Origin: Lineus longissimus
Taxonomy: Eukaryota; Nemertea; Pilidiophora; Heteronemertea; Lineidae
Direction: 5' to 3'
DNA: 64,000 nucleotides
NCBI RefSeq assembly: GCF_910592395.1
Contig: NC_088308.1
Coordinates: forward strand, 3,658,001 to 3,722,000
Part shown: positions 36,611 through 48,174 of the stretch, one piece after another
Layout of the letters: each line of letters opens with the position of its first letter
Position numbering within the stretch: the first letter of the stretch is position 1
Notes under the pieces: generated by a model
Seen by the model: only the letters and a program-made list of their open reading frames with translations
Databases searched by the model: none
Told to the model about the DNA's origin: nothing
Position numbers and translations under genes: made by a program

Positions 36611-36776
36611 GCCGAGTTGAAATTCAATTGTCCGTAATAAACTTGATGCCCGTATCAGTGTTTATTCCGTAATCCGCGAATTTGTCGCCGTAAATTCCGT
36701 CCGGAGTATTGCGTTGTGTATTCCGTATTCCGTATTCCGTGTTGCAAAACCCAAAAATCCTGGTCCAACGACACCA
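36611..36776 (-). promoter_or_regulatory. Element leader with primer-binding candidate
   Basis: Untranslated leader between the 5' LTR and the gag-pol start. On the minus strand the first bases after the LTR are TGGTGTCGTTGGACCAG, with TGG fitting the CCA end of a tRNA primer at zero spacing. The first seven bases would suit a tRNA-Leu ending GACACCA, but the rest does not, and the Asn and Gly tRNAs in this window do not fit. The leader also holds three tandem ATTCCGT words (plus-strand reading, about 36717-36740). Confidence 0.6.
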
Positions 36777-37075
36777 TGTGGAAGTTTGGGGATATGATGC
36801 TATAGAACGAGGCAAACTCTTTGGTTACCATCAGAGAACTAACTTTATTTGCTATAATACTAATCTTGCCAAACCTTGGCTTCTGAAGAAAGCATGAGTC
36901 ACTTCCTGTTTCTTGGTGTGGGAAGGCCTTTAAGATAAACAGAACCCGAGTGACCATCCCTAGATTGGTGAAATGTACCAGAAACGGATGTCTTCTGTAC
37001 CAGTCGCCAGGACCTAGCGTGGGCTGAATTGACACTTGATGTACTTTAGTATATTCGGGATGACAATTCCCGACA
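36777..37075 (-). repeat. 5' LTR of the BEL/Pao element
   Basis: Copy of the 30332-30630 LTR with no difference found by eye, including the AATAAA signal and TG...CA ends. As the upstream LTR it should hold the pol II promoter. I see no unambiguous TATA box, which is not unusual for this class. Confidence 0.97.
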
Positions 37076-37080
37076 ACATC
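37076..37080. repeat. Target-site duplication, right copy
   Basis: ACATC directly after the LTR, matching 30327-30331. The inferred empty site is a single ACATC between CCAGAA and AAAGAA. Confidence 0.95.
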
Positions 37081-40000
37081 AAAGAAATACCTTGGCACGT
37101 ATAAAAAAGCGCACAATAGGGGGCGATCGCTACCTGCGATCGTCTCCGTCAGGCGGCCAATGTATTTTCAACAAAAGCCGTCTCATTGGTATGCTATAAG
37201 GATCAGATATGTCTCCGAGATAGAAACATGGCAACCCAAGCTGACCTCCATGCACCTCCGTCATTTCAACCTTGACCTTCATTGGGCCTAAATCCTAGGC
37301 CTACATCTATTTCGACCTTAACCTTTACCACACATTGGAAAAAGACCGATGTGCATCACTATGAGTATGTTGTGCTTTTAAAACCGAATGAGGACTGCAT
37401 GCATACTCCCAGCATGGTGACGGAGTGAATACACTGCAAGCAGTACCCAAGGTATCAATCGTGTTTACCCTTCCTACACAAGCTATTTACCTAGTCACCA
37501 GCATTTCCTGGACAGGCACTCACGACACTTTAAGGGACATTGATAAACCAGCCCCGAGAGACCGGCCCGGTCCGTAGTCCATCAATCATATCATTTTCTG
37601 CCTTAGTGAATTCGTGCATAATTGATTGTATAATTCATCATTCTTTGTTGCTTTCTCATATTGCCAATCTGGCACTAACTGATCTTATGACGACGCTTAT
37701 GGTTTTGAAGAGAATATTGATGAAAATCGAGAGTGTGAAATTCTGTCCGGTTCTTGTAATAAATCGTCTGATAAGTCGCGAGATTGTGCATTGAAACCTT
37801 CCAACAAATGACCAATACGTGACTTTAGCGTTCAGAGAACTGTCTAATATCCTGACAGTGAGTTTTCCACACTTTTGCAACTTTGAGTATTACTTCCCTG
37901 GAGAGGTAATTGAACTGGTAAGAAAATATTATGGTTGATTGTGCCGCATGCTAAACCCACGACAGTCATGAACACAATGCCATAACATGGTGTTGATACC
38001 TATAGACCGGGCCATGTTTCAAACTTACGTGACCCTAATGGACTTCAAGTGAGGGTATTGTCAAGTTCTGCCATAGCGAGCTGATCAAGATAAAACCGCA
38101 TTGTTTACAGCCCGAGGAATTGGCTGTTCCGAGTGCTTTTCTCTTGGTCTTCATGTCCAGCCCAGTGCGTGTTGAACGGAGAGAGCATTCCTTGGCCTAA
38201 CCCTACTGTTTTGAGATTCCCTAAACAACCAATGTCTAGTGAAATTTCAGGAACTTAGGAAGTAAGTGGTGATTAGTCAAGAAGTCTCCGACCATATTTA
38301 GTCACCCCTATGAGAGTTATCTTTAATATAGCTTGAGCTTTAGCCGTCCTTTAGAAAGCACAAATGGAGAGAATAAATCACACATATTTCTGCTGGCAGC
38401 TCATCGGCCACCCTAACCCCTCCGAGTAATAATTTGCCAATATATACATCCCTGTCTTAAGGCAAAACAATTGATAAATGTCCTCATCAACAAAACGACA
38501 AATTCTTTCATCGCCAATGTGACAAAGTATCCTCTCTTCAGCGGCATTATTAGATTTCTTCTAAAGACTGGTCATCTTTCAGCCATCATTTTCTCATGTA
38601 TTCTCGACATTTCCCGCATTCAATTCCGTGGATTGTCAGACGTGACAGCATATGACAGCTCATGAAAACCTAACGTCACTCACTGACGAGATACGCGACC
38701 ATTGAGAGGCGAAAAGCTATGGCTAAGTCATTTTTCCTTCATCAATCTGTATATATCATGGCACTGATTCGAGTATTTGAGACTCTGATAATGGCCAGGG
38801 GTAAAACTTGCAAATAAGTGGATTTCTGAGTTGTAATTTATTATACATGATATGATTATACCCGAGTGGAATGCTAAGCGTGCCATTCTTCATTCTGACT
38901 GGAAAATATTCATCAGCTTTCAGCATCATTAGCATATCAGGCTTAATGGAGAAATTGGCAACTCTTCTAATAACTACCTCTCGAATCTATTATCCTTTAA
39001 GTGGTATGCTGAGAGGTGTGCGGACCTTCCTGGATATGGCAAGTCGGAATTTCCGACATGATTTTGATATTTGATAGTCGATGCTCTTTTCGCATATTCT
39101 GCAGTATGGTCTAGATTGGCCTGGCATGCCTGATCCAGTCGCTAGCGAAGTGTAGCAAGGCAGGGAACCATTGATCAACATGTCGCATTCGAGCATTACA
39201 GTTCTCTGGTAGCGTACCTGGGCACGGAACAAAAGCTGAGGTACGTGATGTAATCGCTGGGTTTGAAATCGATCGCAGGTCGCAGGGATCATCGATTCTT
39301 GTCGCACCGAAAACGAGATATTTCAATAGCATTGGATCATGAACGCAGGCCGCAGCGACGAAAATCGCTCGTTTGCGGTGGTCGTAGCAGACTTTGCAAA
39401 AAACGGCAAATAAAATCAATTAGTCTGATCATCTGCGGTGCTTTCGTATACCGGAACAGGAAGGTCGAGTTGTAATCTACTTATGGGTTGATGGATAACG
39501 TTAGAATGTTGGTCCCATTTGACTGGATGTCGTCACATCAATTATGCACAGACGAGTCAATCTGATAAGGCTGTAGCCTGCCCTGGTATGTATATCTCGA
39601 TATGACTTTTGACAGCGAGGAGAGTACTGCTGTTCTTCATTCTCGACATATGAGACTTCTGGTCCGCCCGTCACGAGCCTTTTTTAGACAGACGTGAGGC
39701 ATGTTGACCACCAATAGGCCTACTCGTTTTACAATCCATGCGCATCTCCCTGAACATAGCGAAACTAAACAAAGCTATTCAAATAAAATAATTTAATCAA
39801 AATTGACTTATCAATAATAACCAGCTTGTTGACGGCGACACCTAATAGTTGTGTTCGAATGCTTTAAGACGTATGCATATTATCTACTATTCCTCTCGCT
39901 TTGACCTTGACCTTGACTGTCCCAGAGAGCATTTTTTCACTGTTCCTATCAAACGGAAGAAGCTACAGTGGCGCCATTGGCGCCAGATAACGTAAATATT

Positions 40001-42017
40001 CTAAAGAATACTTGAAAAGAAGCGGTGTCTGTGAAGTTCAAGGAAAAAGATGAGCCAAAAGCAAAACTTATCAAAATCAGACACAGATTGATGAAGATCA
40101 GGCTTGACGCTCCAAGCCCCAATCTGCCTCCACGTACGAGGTGAAAGGAGAGAAAGACCGATGATTCGGGGCGAGATGGACGGGGCTGTCAGAAACACTC
40201 ACGTCAGCAATCAGGTATGCATCATGGGAATGCTGCCTCAGCTGTCGTCGGGAATGCAAAAAAGATAGATCCAGATAAAGCTTCACAGGCCCGTGTGAAG
40301 GGATTAAGATTCAAGAAGAGAAAGTATGGGAGGTCTAATGTCGCCATTTCAAGACTTAATCAATAGCCATATACCTAAAACTCGGTAAAAGTACATGTAG
40401 TTGTTGACAGTTAGAATAGCCGAATTGGTACATGGACATTTTTTCAAAGCTTGTGAAAGCCGTCCGTGCGGTTTTCCGCGTTCGCCACTTTTGAAGTCTG
40501 TAGAAGCGCGGCCTATATGTCACTACTTCTTCGGGGGACGAAGTAGAACTGGAAGAAAGCGATAGTTGCGCCTCTCGTCGACTAGCGTGGTTACTTTTTC
40601 TGTGGCCAGGTGAACCAGATGCCGTCGATACCAACACACAGCAGGCTCCTGTTGCTGTACCTCCACTTCGGATGATTTATGAGGCCTGTCTCCCTTTGCC
40701 GAAAGCATCACAGCAGTAGCGATATTTCAGCGTCGACTGCCAGTTATGACTAATGGTCTACTAGTAGATCAAAGTAACCGACTAGGTCCTTGTACTACAT
40801 CATCCGGATAACATGTCAAGAGGTGAAATGTCACTCATTACTTATCCGGTAAATAACACGATCCGACATTTTCTGACGTTTTCTAAATGAGACGCCATCT
40901 TGTTTTCATCAAGGAGTTGTTCTTACTTCAACAGATGAATTCAGAATTTTTTTTTTGTAATTTCACTTTTTGTTCAGGTTTTTGCATCATAATTTGAATA
41001 ACAACTTGGTGAGAAATGAGGTCGAGAGACTAGATTTTTATTATTTAAATAATGTTTTCCGGTCGTTCATGTTCATACAAGTCAGTTAACATGCATGTTA
41101 GAGCAATGGGTTTGATTTATTATGTCAAGAGAATGATAAAGACTGACAAAGTGCAAGCAATTATTAATACTACAGCATCCATCTACTATAGTACATGCAG
41201 TTCTACAGTTCTTGCTGTGTAGGCAAGTTCCCAGTATTTAGGTAACTTGCATCCACAAATGTAGTGATTTTCGTCTCTATTGATAGGAACTTGTGACCTA
41301 GGATGGTAATGGTAATGGTCGTCTATCTGTAGGTCGTGTATCTGGCTACCAACATATGATAATGTGGTGTTTTTTAAAGGTAAATCGGCTCCTATTCAAT
41401 GGCCAGCGCTCCAATATCGAATGGTTGTTATCCCAACATTATAAAAAAACTAAAATTAACAAAGATGGGTTTTGGAATTTCTGAAGTTTGCTTTCTCAAT
41501 ACCGGTACGTACAAACATAATTCATATCATATCTGGAAGATTTTATCACGGTGATCTCGGTTTAATTAACCAAATACCTTGATCAAATACATTGTAATCT
41601 TTAAACCAGTCACAATTCTGAAATCTTTGATCAGTGTAAATAGCTCACTAACAAAGTATACAGTTTCATTGTGTCATAAATCATTTTTACAAACAATGGC
41701 AAAGTTCTTAGTTACCGAATCGGCATGTCAAAGGGACGACAACTACTTGAAAACAATCGTATCTTTATCAAATAAATTAATGTTCAACTGATTTATCTGT
41801 CAAGAAGGTACTTGAAATGACTTTGAAGGTTGAAGAGCATTTTTAACGTGTCATGAACGACTTTGATGGACTTGTCCTATCGCAAATTGCCACATTGCGA
41901 CACTTGAAAAATAAATAATGTACTTTGTAGACCTATCGAATACTGTTAACTTTTTGAAAGAACTTGGTAATTATTGGTAAAAATACTGTGTCTTTGAACC
42001 AATCAATACATGTAGGC
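37081..42017. other. Non-coding stretch, no gene recognised
   Basis: No coding exon recognised. Scattered AGGCCTA words, short inverted repeats (for example CTACTTC/GAAGTAG near 40524-40547) and AT-rich tracts are all I see. Open frames of up to about 105 codons overlap in several frames near 39.0-39.5 kb and none has recognisable content. Confidence 0.6.
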
Positions 42018-42021
42018 AAAA
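42018..42021 (-). terminator. Pol III terminator of tRNA-Gly
   Basis: Four T on the minus strand, starting six bases past the tRNA discriminator base: the minimal metazoan pol III stop. Confidence 0.6.
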
Positions 42022-42026
42022 CGATG

Positions 42027-42097
42027 TGCATTGTCCGGGAATCGAACCCGGGCCTCCCGCGTGGCAGGCGAGAATTCTACCACTGAACCAACAATGC
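42027..42097 (-). tRNA. tRNA-Gly (anticodon GCC)
   Basis: A 71-base minus-strand cloverleaf. The acceptor GCATTGT pairs perfectly with ACAATGC, followed by discriminator A. The D arm is GTTC/GAAT. The anticodon stem CTCGC/GCGGG encloses CTGCCAC with anticodon GCC at 42063-42065, and the T arm CCGGG/CCCGG encloses TTCGATT. It decodes GGC and GGU. Both internal pol III boxes (TGGTTCAGTGG and GGTTCGATTCC) are intact and there is no intron. It closely matches the conserved animal tRNA-Gly(GCC), differing at the last acceptor pair, where T-A replaces the usual G-C. This is a single copy in the window, about 300 bp before the first hairpin-repeat cluster. Confidence 0.97.
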
Positions 42098-42292
42098 TTC
42101 ATATTACCAATCACTGTTTTGTATGATCATGGAGTGAGCTTTGAGCAGGGTCATACTGTGCGAATGGCGGGGCGAATGACCTTGCTTGTGGCAAAAAATA
42201 AGCAAAAATACGAAACTTGGGTAGGCATACTGTTGTTAAACTATACCTTTCCGTAGACTATCAAGAATAAACTATTAACTACCAAGACGAAA

Positions 42293-42590
42293 GTCTAGTT
42301 TATTTGCGGTTAAGTGACAAAAAGCAAAATTGAGTAGATTGTTTAGAAACCACAAGTCACAAATTATAACTCACTGGAACATTAATTCACAGGAGCAACA
42401 AAATAGAAATTGGGGTCTTGTTTATTTGCCTTTCGCGTCACAAAAAGCAATAAATAAGAAGCGCAAGTCTTGTTTATTTGTCATTCCGGTAAGGAAAAGC
42501 AATAAATAAGAAGCTGGAACCTTGTTTATTTGCCATTCGAGTAACGAAGAGCAATAAATTAGAAGCTGGAGACTTGCCTGCTAAAAATAT
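42293..42590 (+). repeat. Hairpin repeat cluster A1 (52-bp units)
   Basis: Units beginning GTCTTGTTTATTTG recur at 42415, 42467 and 42519, with a partial at 42571 (52-bp spacing). A solitary related unit starts at 42293. Each full unit contains an imperfect palindrome of the form TTGC..TTCG-loop-CGAA..GCAA, then AATAAATAAGAAGCTGGA. Same orientation as cluster A2 and opposite to clusters B1 and B2. Non-coding. Confidence 0.85.
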
Positions 42591-44819
42591 ACGCTGATCG
42601 AACTCTTTATGTAAGGAGGTGCGAGTATTTTATTAAGGTATTTTTACATGCTATTCGAAATTTTATAAATCAAACATAGTAACTCTCGTGTATAAGACTT
42701 TATCATTTTTGAATGCATAAATATTTTAGTATATTAAAAGCACTTAGAATTTAGTTTAACGTTAGAAATACGATATATAATAACGATAATAAAACAGGAT
42801 GAGTAGTATATCCAGTTGAAATAAGGTACCTTGAAGAAAACTTCGCACTTTATATAAGTGATTTATTTACCAAAATATGCCTGTCAATTGTTATAAGTTC
42901 AAATAACAGTCACCGACAACATGAACACATCAAACATGACCGGAGCACTTCAAAGTGAACATAAACCACTCGAAATTCGCTTTGGTGACAGATAACGGTA
43001 TGTCATGATCAAATAGTTGATTCAGGGATTGTCATATCATATTCAAGTCAACACTAATAAAGAACAGCATGAAACATATCATGACCAACGACCATAAATC
43101 ATGAGAAATAAGTCAAACTTTGACATAATGAGATTTGTGTCCGTGAATGAACATGATGTTGGAATTTTAGTCATGCCCTCCTGCCAAAAATGATCTATAT
43201 GTGTTTTGTTATTGTTTAAATTTGCTTATTCGTTGAATATTGTACAAAGTTTTGCGAATATTCTCGTATCAGATGGCGGCCGGATCAAAACTGATATGCC
43301 TGTGCATGTATACATGAATAAACTGACCGAATGACGTATGTTTTTCCCTCTTCAAGTTTAAGTCGTCCATTACTAAAAATGAGCCACATGCGCCGTGCAC
43401 TTTTAAGCATATCAATAACTTCTTAAAAGACAAATCAATCAGTTTATTAATCAAAATCCCACAAAAAATAGTGACGGACACCCTGCTTCACCGAGTCGGC
43501 TTAGCTCAACCTCAATTCCGTTGCCAAGGTCAGATGGAGGAGATAACTATGTCATGGCCGGGGTCATAGCGGTCATGTGTTGTTACAAGATGGGGTGACG
43601 AATATATTTCATCATAAAACCAAGTCAAAGACACTTAAATCATGGAAAGAGTTCCTTTGAGTCTGCGCTCTAGCACACGATAATTACAAAAAGCTCATTA
43701 AGCACGGGCCTTTTCTTCTGTAACATTACGGTAGAATTTCTAAAAAAATTAGTCGAGGTAACTTGGTACTTTCCCCTGAAGGGTTGTGGTAACAATAATA
43801 AAACATGAAAAAAGCCGCTCACAAAACAAAAACGTCAATAAGGTTTATATCTTCATTGAACATTTTCAACACATAGCTGGGGCTTTAAATTCAAAATAGG
43901 TTCATTAAATAACTAAACGATTCAAAGTAAAAATTTGAAAACATTCGAAAACAACCCAGCCGTCTGCATGCTATTTCAAGTTGTTGAGTTCACTTTAAAT
44001 TAAGGTGAGCCGCATTCAGAGTCGTTAAGGGAGCGAGAGGCGAGAAAAAACAAGGGGGTTTAATGTCAAGTTTTTTCAATGGGTCATTTGCAATCTACCT
44101 TTCGAACATGACAGTTGTCAGGCATATGCCTATAATCTTCCTAATTATTAAGTCAGTTACCAGTCAAAGTTGTCTGCTTTTCAATTTCCCTTTATTCATT
44201 TGATGGCCTTATTAAATTTAAAGTATAACCTGTGCGATCAAAATGTCTAAATTTCACCATGAGTAATGCATTACTTAATCATCTTTAGTTGTGTTCGACA
44301 CAAAGTAGGACAACTTCAACTGGTTGCCCTTTTGTCGGAACCTTTGATGTCACCACTTTGATAACACCATTGTGCAAAACCAACTTTTCGACAACCAAGG
44401 CGTATTGCTTTTAAATGTTCTATATGTTACACTTGACACTTTTATGGTCCAGGATAATTTATGACGACAGCTTAATGTAAATAGGTACAAGTTCACACAG
44501 GATAAGTAAGGTTATTTCCAAGCGAAAATTGTGAGACTTTTCACACGATTAGTGGTGACACCAAAAGATAGAATAGTGAATTAACTTTTTCAGTGAAAAT
44601 TATCCTGATGACCAAGCCCAATAAAATCCACTCCGTTTTCTCCTTAAAGCCACAAGAAATGGCATAAAAGTTTTTAATTGTCATATTGTTTAGTAAGGAA
44701 CCGTTTGATAGGTTTATCTTTCCAAAGCTGGCTTGTGGATCGCCTAAACTGCTCTAATCACACCCGTTTTCTTTGGGTGTAATTGAGGAACCTACAAAGT
44801 CCTTCATCAATATACTAAA
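42591..44819. other. Non-coding stretch, no gene recognised
   Basis: AT-rich DNA between two hairpin-repeat clusters. I see no gene, tRNA or tandem array in it. The longest frames are about 70 codons. Confidence 0.6.
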
Positions 44820-45110
44820 ATGAAAAGTAACGAAAAGCAATTTAGAAGCTGGGGTCTTGTTTATTTGCCATTCGAGTAACGAAAAGCAATTTAGAAGCTG
44901 GGGTCTTGTTTATTTGCCTTTCGAGTAAAGAAAAACAATTTAGAAGCTGGAGTCTTGTTCATTTGCCATTCGAGTAACGAAAAGCAATCAATATGAACTG
45001 GAGTCGTGTTTATTTGTCATTCGAGTAACGAAAAGCAATTAATAAGAACTGGAGTCGTGATTATTTTCATTTCAAGAAACGATAAGCAACTTAATCAGAA
45101 CTGTCGCTTC
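44820..45110 (+). repeat. Hairpin repeat cluster A2 (49-51-bp units)
   Basis: GAAAAGCAA or close variants recur at 44832, 44881, 44930, 44979, 45030 and 45081, spacings 49, 49, 49, 51 and 51. The first units are nearly identical and the last is degenerate. The best palindrome is at 44865-44889: TTGC and TTCG on one side, CGAA and GCAA on the other, around AGTAA. It belongs to the same family as cluster A1 and, in reverse complement, clusters B1 and B2. Confidence 0.92.
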
Positions 45111-47079
45111 CTTGGCTTTCTACAAAATCATTAAAATCAGATAAGCAATGAATTTTAAGGTATTTGCCTTCAAGCAACGAACTGTTTGTGCAAACCTAAG
45201 TTGGTCACAGATGACATGTGACAAGCTTGCTTCCCGCGGCCCTCGCACTCAGATTGACGCAGCGCCCATGGTGACAAGGCGGCCTGTTTGATAAATGGGC
45301 GGAAGCATATCGGAAGCTCGCGATAGCCAGCCCCTCTTTGTCGCGGAGATTACGTCCAGCCGGACAGCTCTGAACATCCATCATTCGAGAGCAGGACCAC
45401 AACAGAAGTACTCAGGGTGTCGGCCATTAATCCCAGACAGCTGTCGCCGCGGTATCTCGCACGCATCAGTGGCCAGGATGTGTCGCAATGTGGGGACGTG
45501 GCCTTTGGTCCTTCCGCCACCTTCTACCGATTACTTTCACAGTATTCCGTTCGGGCCTTGTATACAAATATGGGTTTTCCTAACCACCAACGTTTCCCAT
45601 GGGCATGATGGGGTAGGGACGAATTGACAACGTTACCATAATTTGGCCGTCCATTTCTTTACGTGTTCAGCCAAAGCTGTGCAACTTCAGTTGAAGTCAT
45701 CATCGCCCTGCTCCCACCTTTAATTACCTATCCTGTCATGCCTGTAGCAATGTCAGCCATTCGTTCATCCATCTTGTTGTGTAAGGAATCTGTTCAAACT
45801 AGATAGATCAGAAGACCATTTACTTTACAGGAACAACTCATTTTACGGCCCATTGCCTCGAGTTTAGCTAACCAAAAATTTGCGTTTCTATTCGTCAAGT
45901 CGACGAAGATTAAGTAGCGTCTGCAGGGAAAATCACGTTCTCGGACTCACTGTAGCTCATCAGATAGCGATGTCCCTCCCCTAAGGGCCACCGCCATCAA
46001 AGGCAGCCGATCAAGAGAGAAAAACTTTGAATCAAGACTTTCCTCACGGGTATCTATCCATCATTTGGTCCACGACGAGAGCTCTTGTGTGTGATTCGTT
46101 TCATTTCGAGCATTATAATCAGGCTCGTCTTGGTCTGAGATGCATTCAGCGTCTTTGACAGCCCCTTCTACATGTACTTGTTCTATGATGACATAGCTTG
46201 CTTGCAGTGGAGAAAGGGGACCGCAACTTCTCGCCACTTTCTGAGACATGACTGCATAGATCTTTATTTGAAGAACAGGCCAACAAATTCTTGAAATAGA
46301 TGAATCATCTCAGTTGACGGACGCGATTATTAATTATTTGAAAATCAGCCTGTTCAAAGCTTCACTGTTTAACTTGGTGGCTTTATGTCAAACAAACGAG
46401 CACAGCCAAAGTTGTGAAGTGTTACTGTTGATGTCCTCCTTGGGCGACCATCTACTTGATAATGTTTAGAAATCAAAGTCTTGCTGGACAGCCAGTCGCC
46501 GGGTTGGCATGCCTCACCCCTTTCACCAGTCGAGTACTCATCTCGCACCGCCATGGCCCTTCTGTCCGTGACAAGTCAATCTCCAATACGACTAAAAAGA
46601 GACTTGATGACAAGAAAAACTGTTTTGTGTGTCGCACTTCTTGTGGAGCAGGCTGTGACAGTGATGGACGTCCGCGACATCCAAGGTGGCCTAACAAATA
46701 ACTGGCCTTAGGCTGAGCAGTGACTTCAAAGCAACCGCTCAGGTGAAGTTTACCTTAAGTGGCAGCTGAAACACGGCTTAGAAAATTTAAATGACAGGCT
46801 TTGTTCCCATTTTATTCAGGTGCAAGTAAGCTTCTTTGAGAATTGTTACGCTGAGCCTGCGGCTTGTGATTCTGTCCCCGCTGCGCGAAATGACGTCGGT
46901 GGACTTTATATTTGGTAAACCCTGAGTGAGAATTTTGGATTTCTGTCACAATGTTTTCGCAATGGCTTATCATGAAATATGTATGAAATAATTATCTTTG
47001 TAAAGCGAGTTTTTTTATATCTTATTCATGTGTGACTGTTTTTTACCCGAAAGGCCAGAGATCGTATCTGCTGCTACAT
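45111..47079. other. Non-coding stretch, GC-richer block, no gene recognised
   Basis: The part from about 45.2 to 45.6 kb is GC-richer than its surroundings and gives a plus-strand open frame of 110 codons (45295-45627). It has no known domain and no splice or promoter context that I can support. Around 46.37-46.71 kb four overlapping frames on both strands are open together, which argues against any one being real. Nothing else was seen. Confidence 0.55.
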
Positions 47080-47127
47080 CTCAGCAAATCCCTGCAAACA
47101 AACCTCAGCAAATCCCTGCAAACAAAC
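47080..47127. repeat. 24-bp perfect tandem duplication
   Basis: CTCAGCAAATCCCTGC followed by AAACAAAC occurs at 47080-47103 and again, unchanged, at 47104-47127. It lies just before hairpin-repeat cluster B1 and is not obviously related to it. Confidence 0.9.
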
Positions 47128-47129
47128 CA

Positions 47130-47430
47130 TTTAAAGTATACAGGTGCTATTTTATTGCTTATCATACATGTACTCGAAAGGCAAATATAAAAAAAAGAAT
47201 CCAGCTTCGGATTTATTGCCTATCGTTACTTGAAAGGCAGATAAGCAACACCCAGTCCAGATTCTTATTCATTGCTTATCATGGTTACTCGAAAGACTAA
47301 CAAGCAAGACTACAGTTTTTAATTTATTGGTTTGTTATTTGAAATGCAGATAGGTAAGACTCTAGTTTCTAAATCATGTAATTGCTCATTCATAATGGTT
47401 ACTTGAAGGCACCTATAAAACATGACTTTG
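47130..47430 (-). repeat. Hairpin repeat cluster B1 (degenerate)
   Basis: Diverged reverse-complement copies of the A-cluster unit. (T/A)CTCGAAAG or TTGAAAGGCA words, each followed by an ATAAGCAA or CAAGCAAGACT-like stretch, recur roughly every 50-60 bases at about 47172, 47230, 47286, 47337 and 47400. Recognisable only by comparison with cluster B2. Confidence 0.6.
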
Positions 47431-48174
47431 CTATGTACGGTAAAAATCACAATAAAAATACTATGTCGAGACATGTTCATTCTGTTCAACTTGATTGCAA
47501 GAATTATCTACACCATGATTCCCTCAACATCGTCCATCTTGAATTCTTATTCTTCATCTTTTTCCTTCTTCATTAAATTGTCTCGTCTCTTCTTTGACAT
47601 TTATTCAGAATACATTGCTAGTTGTCATTAGAAACTGGTGTCCATTTTGACGATAGATCAACAGTCGAAAGAGAGAAAGGTCATTTTTGAACAATTTATC
47701 AAAAACGTCTCGTTATGGAAATATCATGACAGTCTCTTAGACTATCTATCATGGCTCAAATTAACATAAACCACTGTCATTTTACTTTTAAAGTCTGGCC
47801 AGTTCCATTTGCCGACATCTTTGGACGTTGCCGTGTAAATGTCCTTATTGTACACCTGTCATGCCTGTCACGCAAGTTAACGGCACGTCAATGTGTGGAC
47901 ACTGGGTGACAATGTCTCCGCCTCCTGTCTCTCAGTGTCTGTCTCTCCGCGGGCAAGACGGGAGTCTTCATGCGGAAGAAAATATCATATTCCTTCAGAT
48001 CTTTGGCGGTCTGGGAATGACTGGAGAATGAAGTTTGTTAAACTTGAACGGTCTCTTAAGATGTGTGTGCGTGAAGGGAGGGGGCCTGACGAGATGCCAA
48101 ACGTTCCAAGTCAAAAAAGGCATTTCATTTATTTTGGGTTTTTTTTCGAAGTTATCAGCCACTATCGCTCTAGT
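47431..48174. other. Non-coding stretch, no gene recognised
   Basis: Spacer between two B-orientation repeat clusters. It contains a 128-codon plus-strand frame (47893-48279) that runs into repeat cluster B2 and has no recognisable domain. I do not support it as a gene. Confidence 0.55.

Larger units (their letters stand above)
30332..37075 (-). mobile_element. Full-length BEL/Pao LTR retrotransposon (6744 bp)
   Basis: Two 299-bp LTRs (30332-30630 and 36777-37075), identical by eye, bound an internal region with one continuous gag-pol frame on the minus strand. The ACATC duplication flanks the whole. In element order: 5' LTR on the right, a primer-binding candidate starting TGG directly at the LTR edge, a 166-bp leader, gag-pol (36610 to 31097), about 466 bp of 3' untranslated sequence, a GC-rich purine-leaning tract and the 3' LTR. 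Order of domains (gag, protease, RT, RNase H, integrase, C-terminal domain) and sequence style are BEL/Pao; no envelope gene is present. LTR identity and the open frame point to a recent insertion. Two active-site residues are unusual (see the gag-pol entry), so activity is uncertain. Confidence 0.97.

Noticed and set aside
31623-36620. Several plus-strand frames of 60-150 codons opposite gag-pol
   Set aside because: They are antisense shadows of a long coding frame, with no domains of their own.
45295-45627. 110-codon plus-strand frame in a GC-richer block
   Set aside because: GC richness lowers stop frequency, a second frame is open over the same bases, and no domain is seen.
46369-46711. 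Four overlapping frames on both strands
   Set aside because: Simultaneous openness in several frames indicates composition rather than coding.
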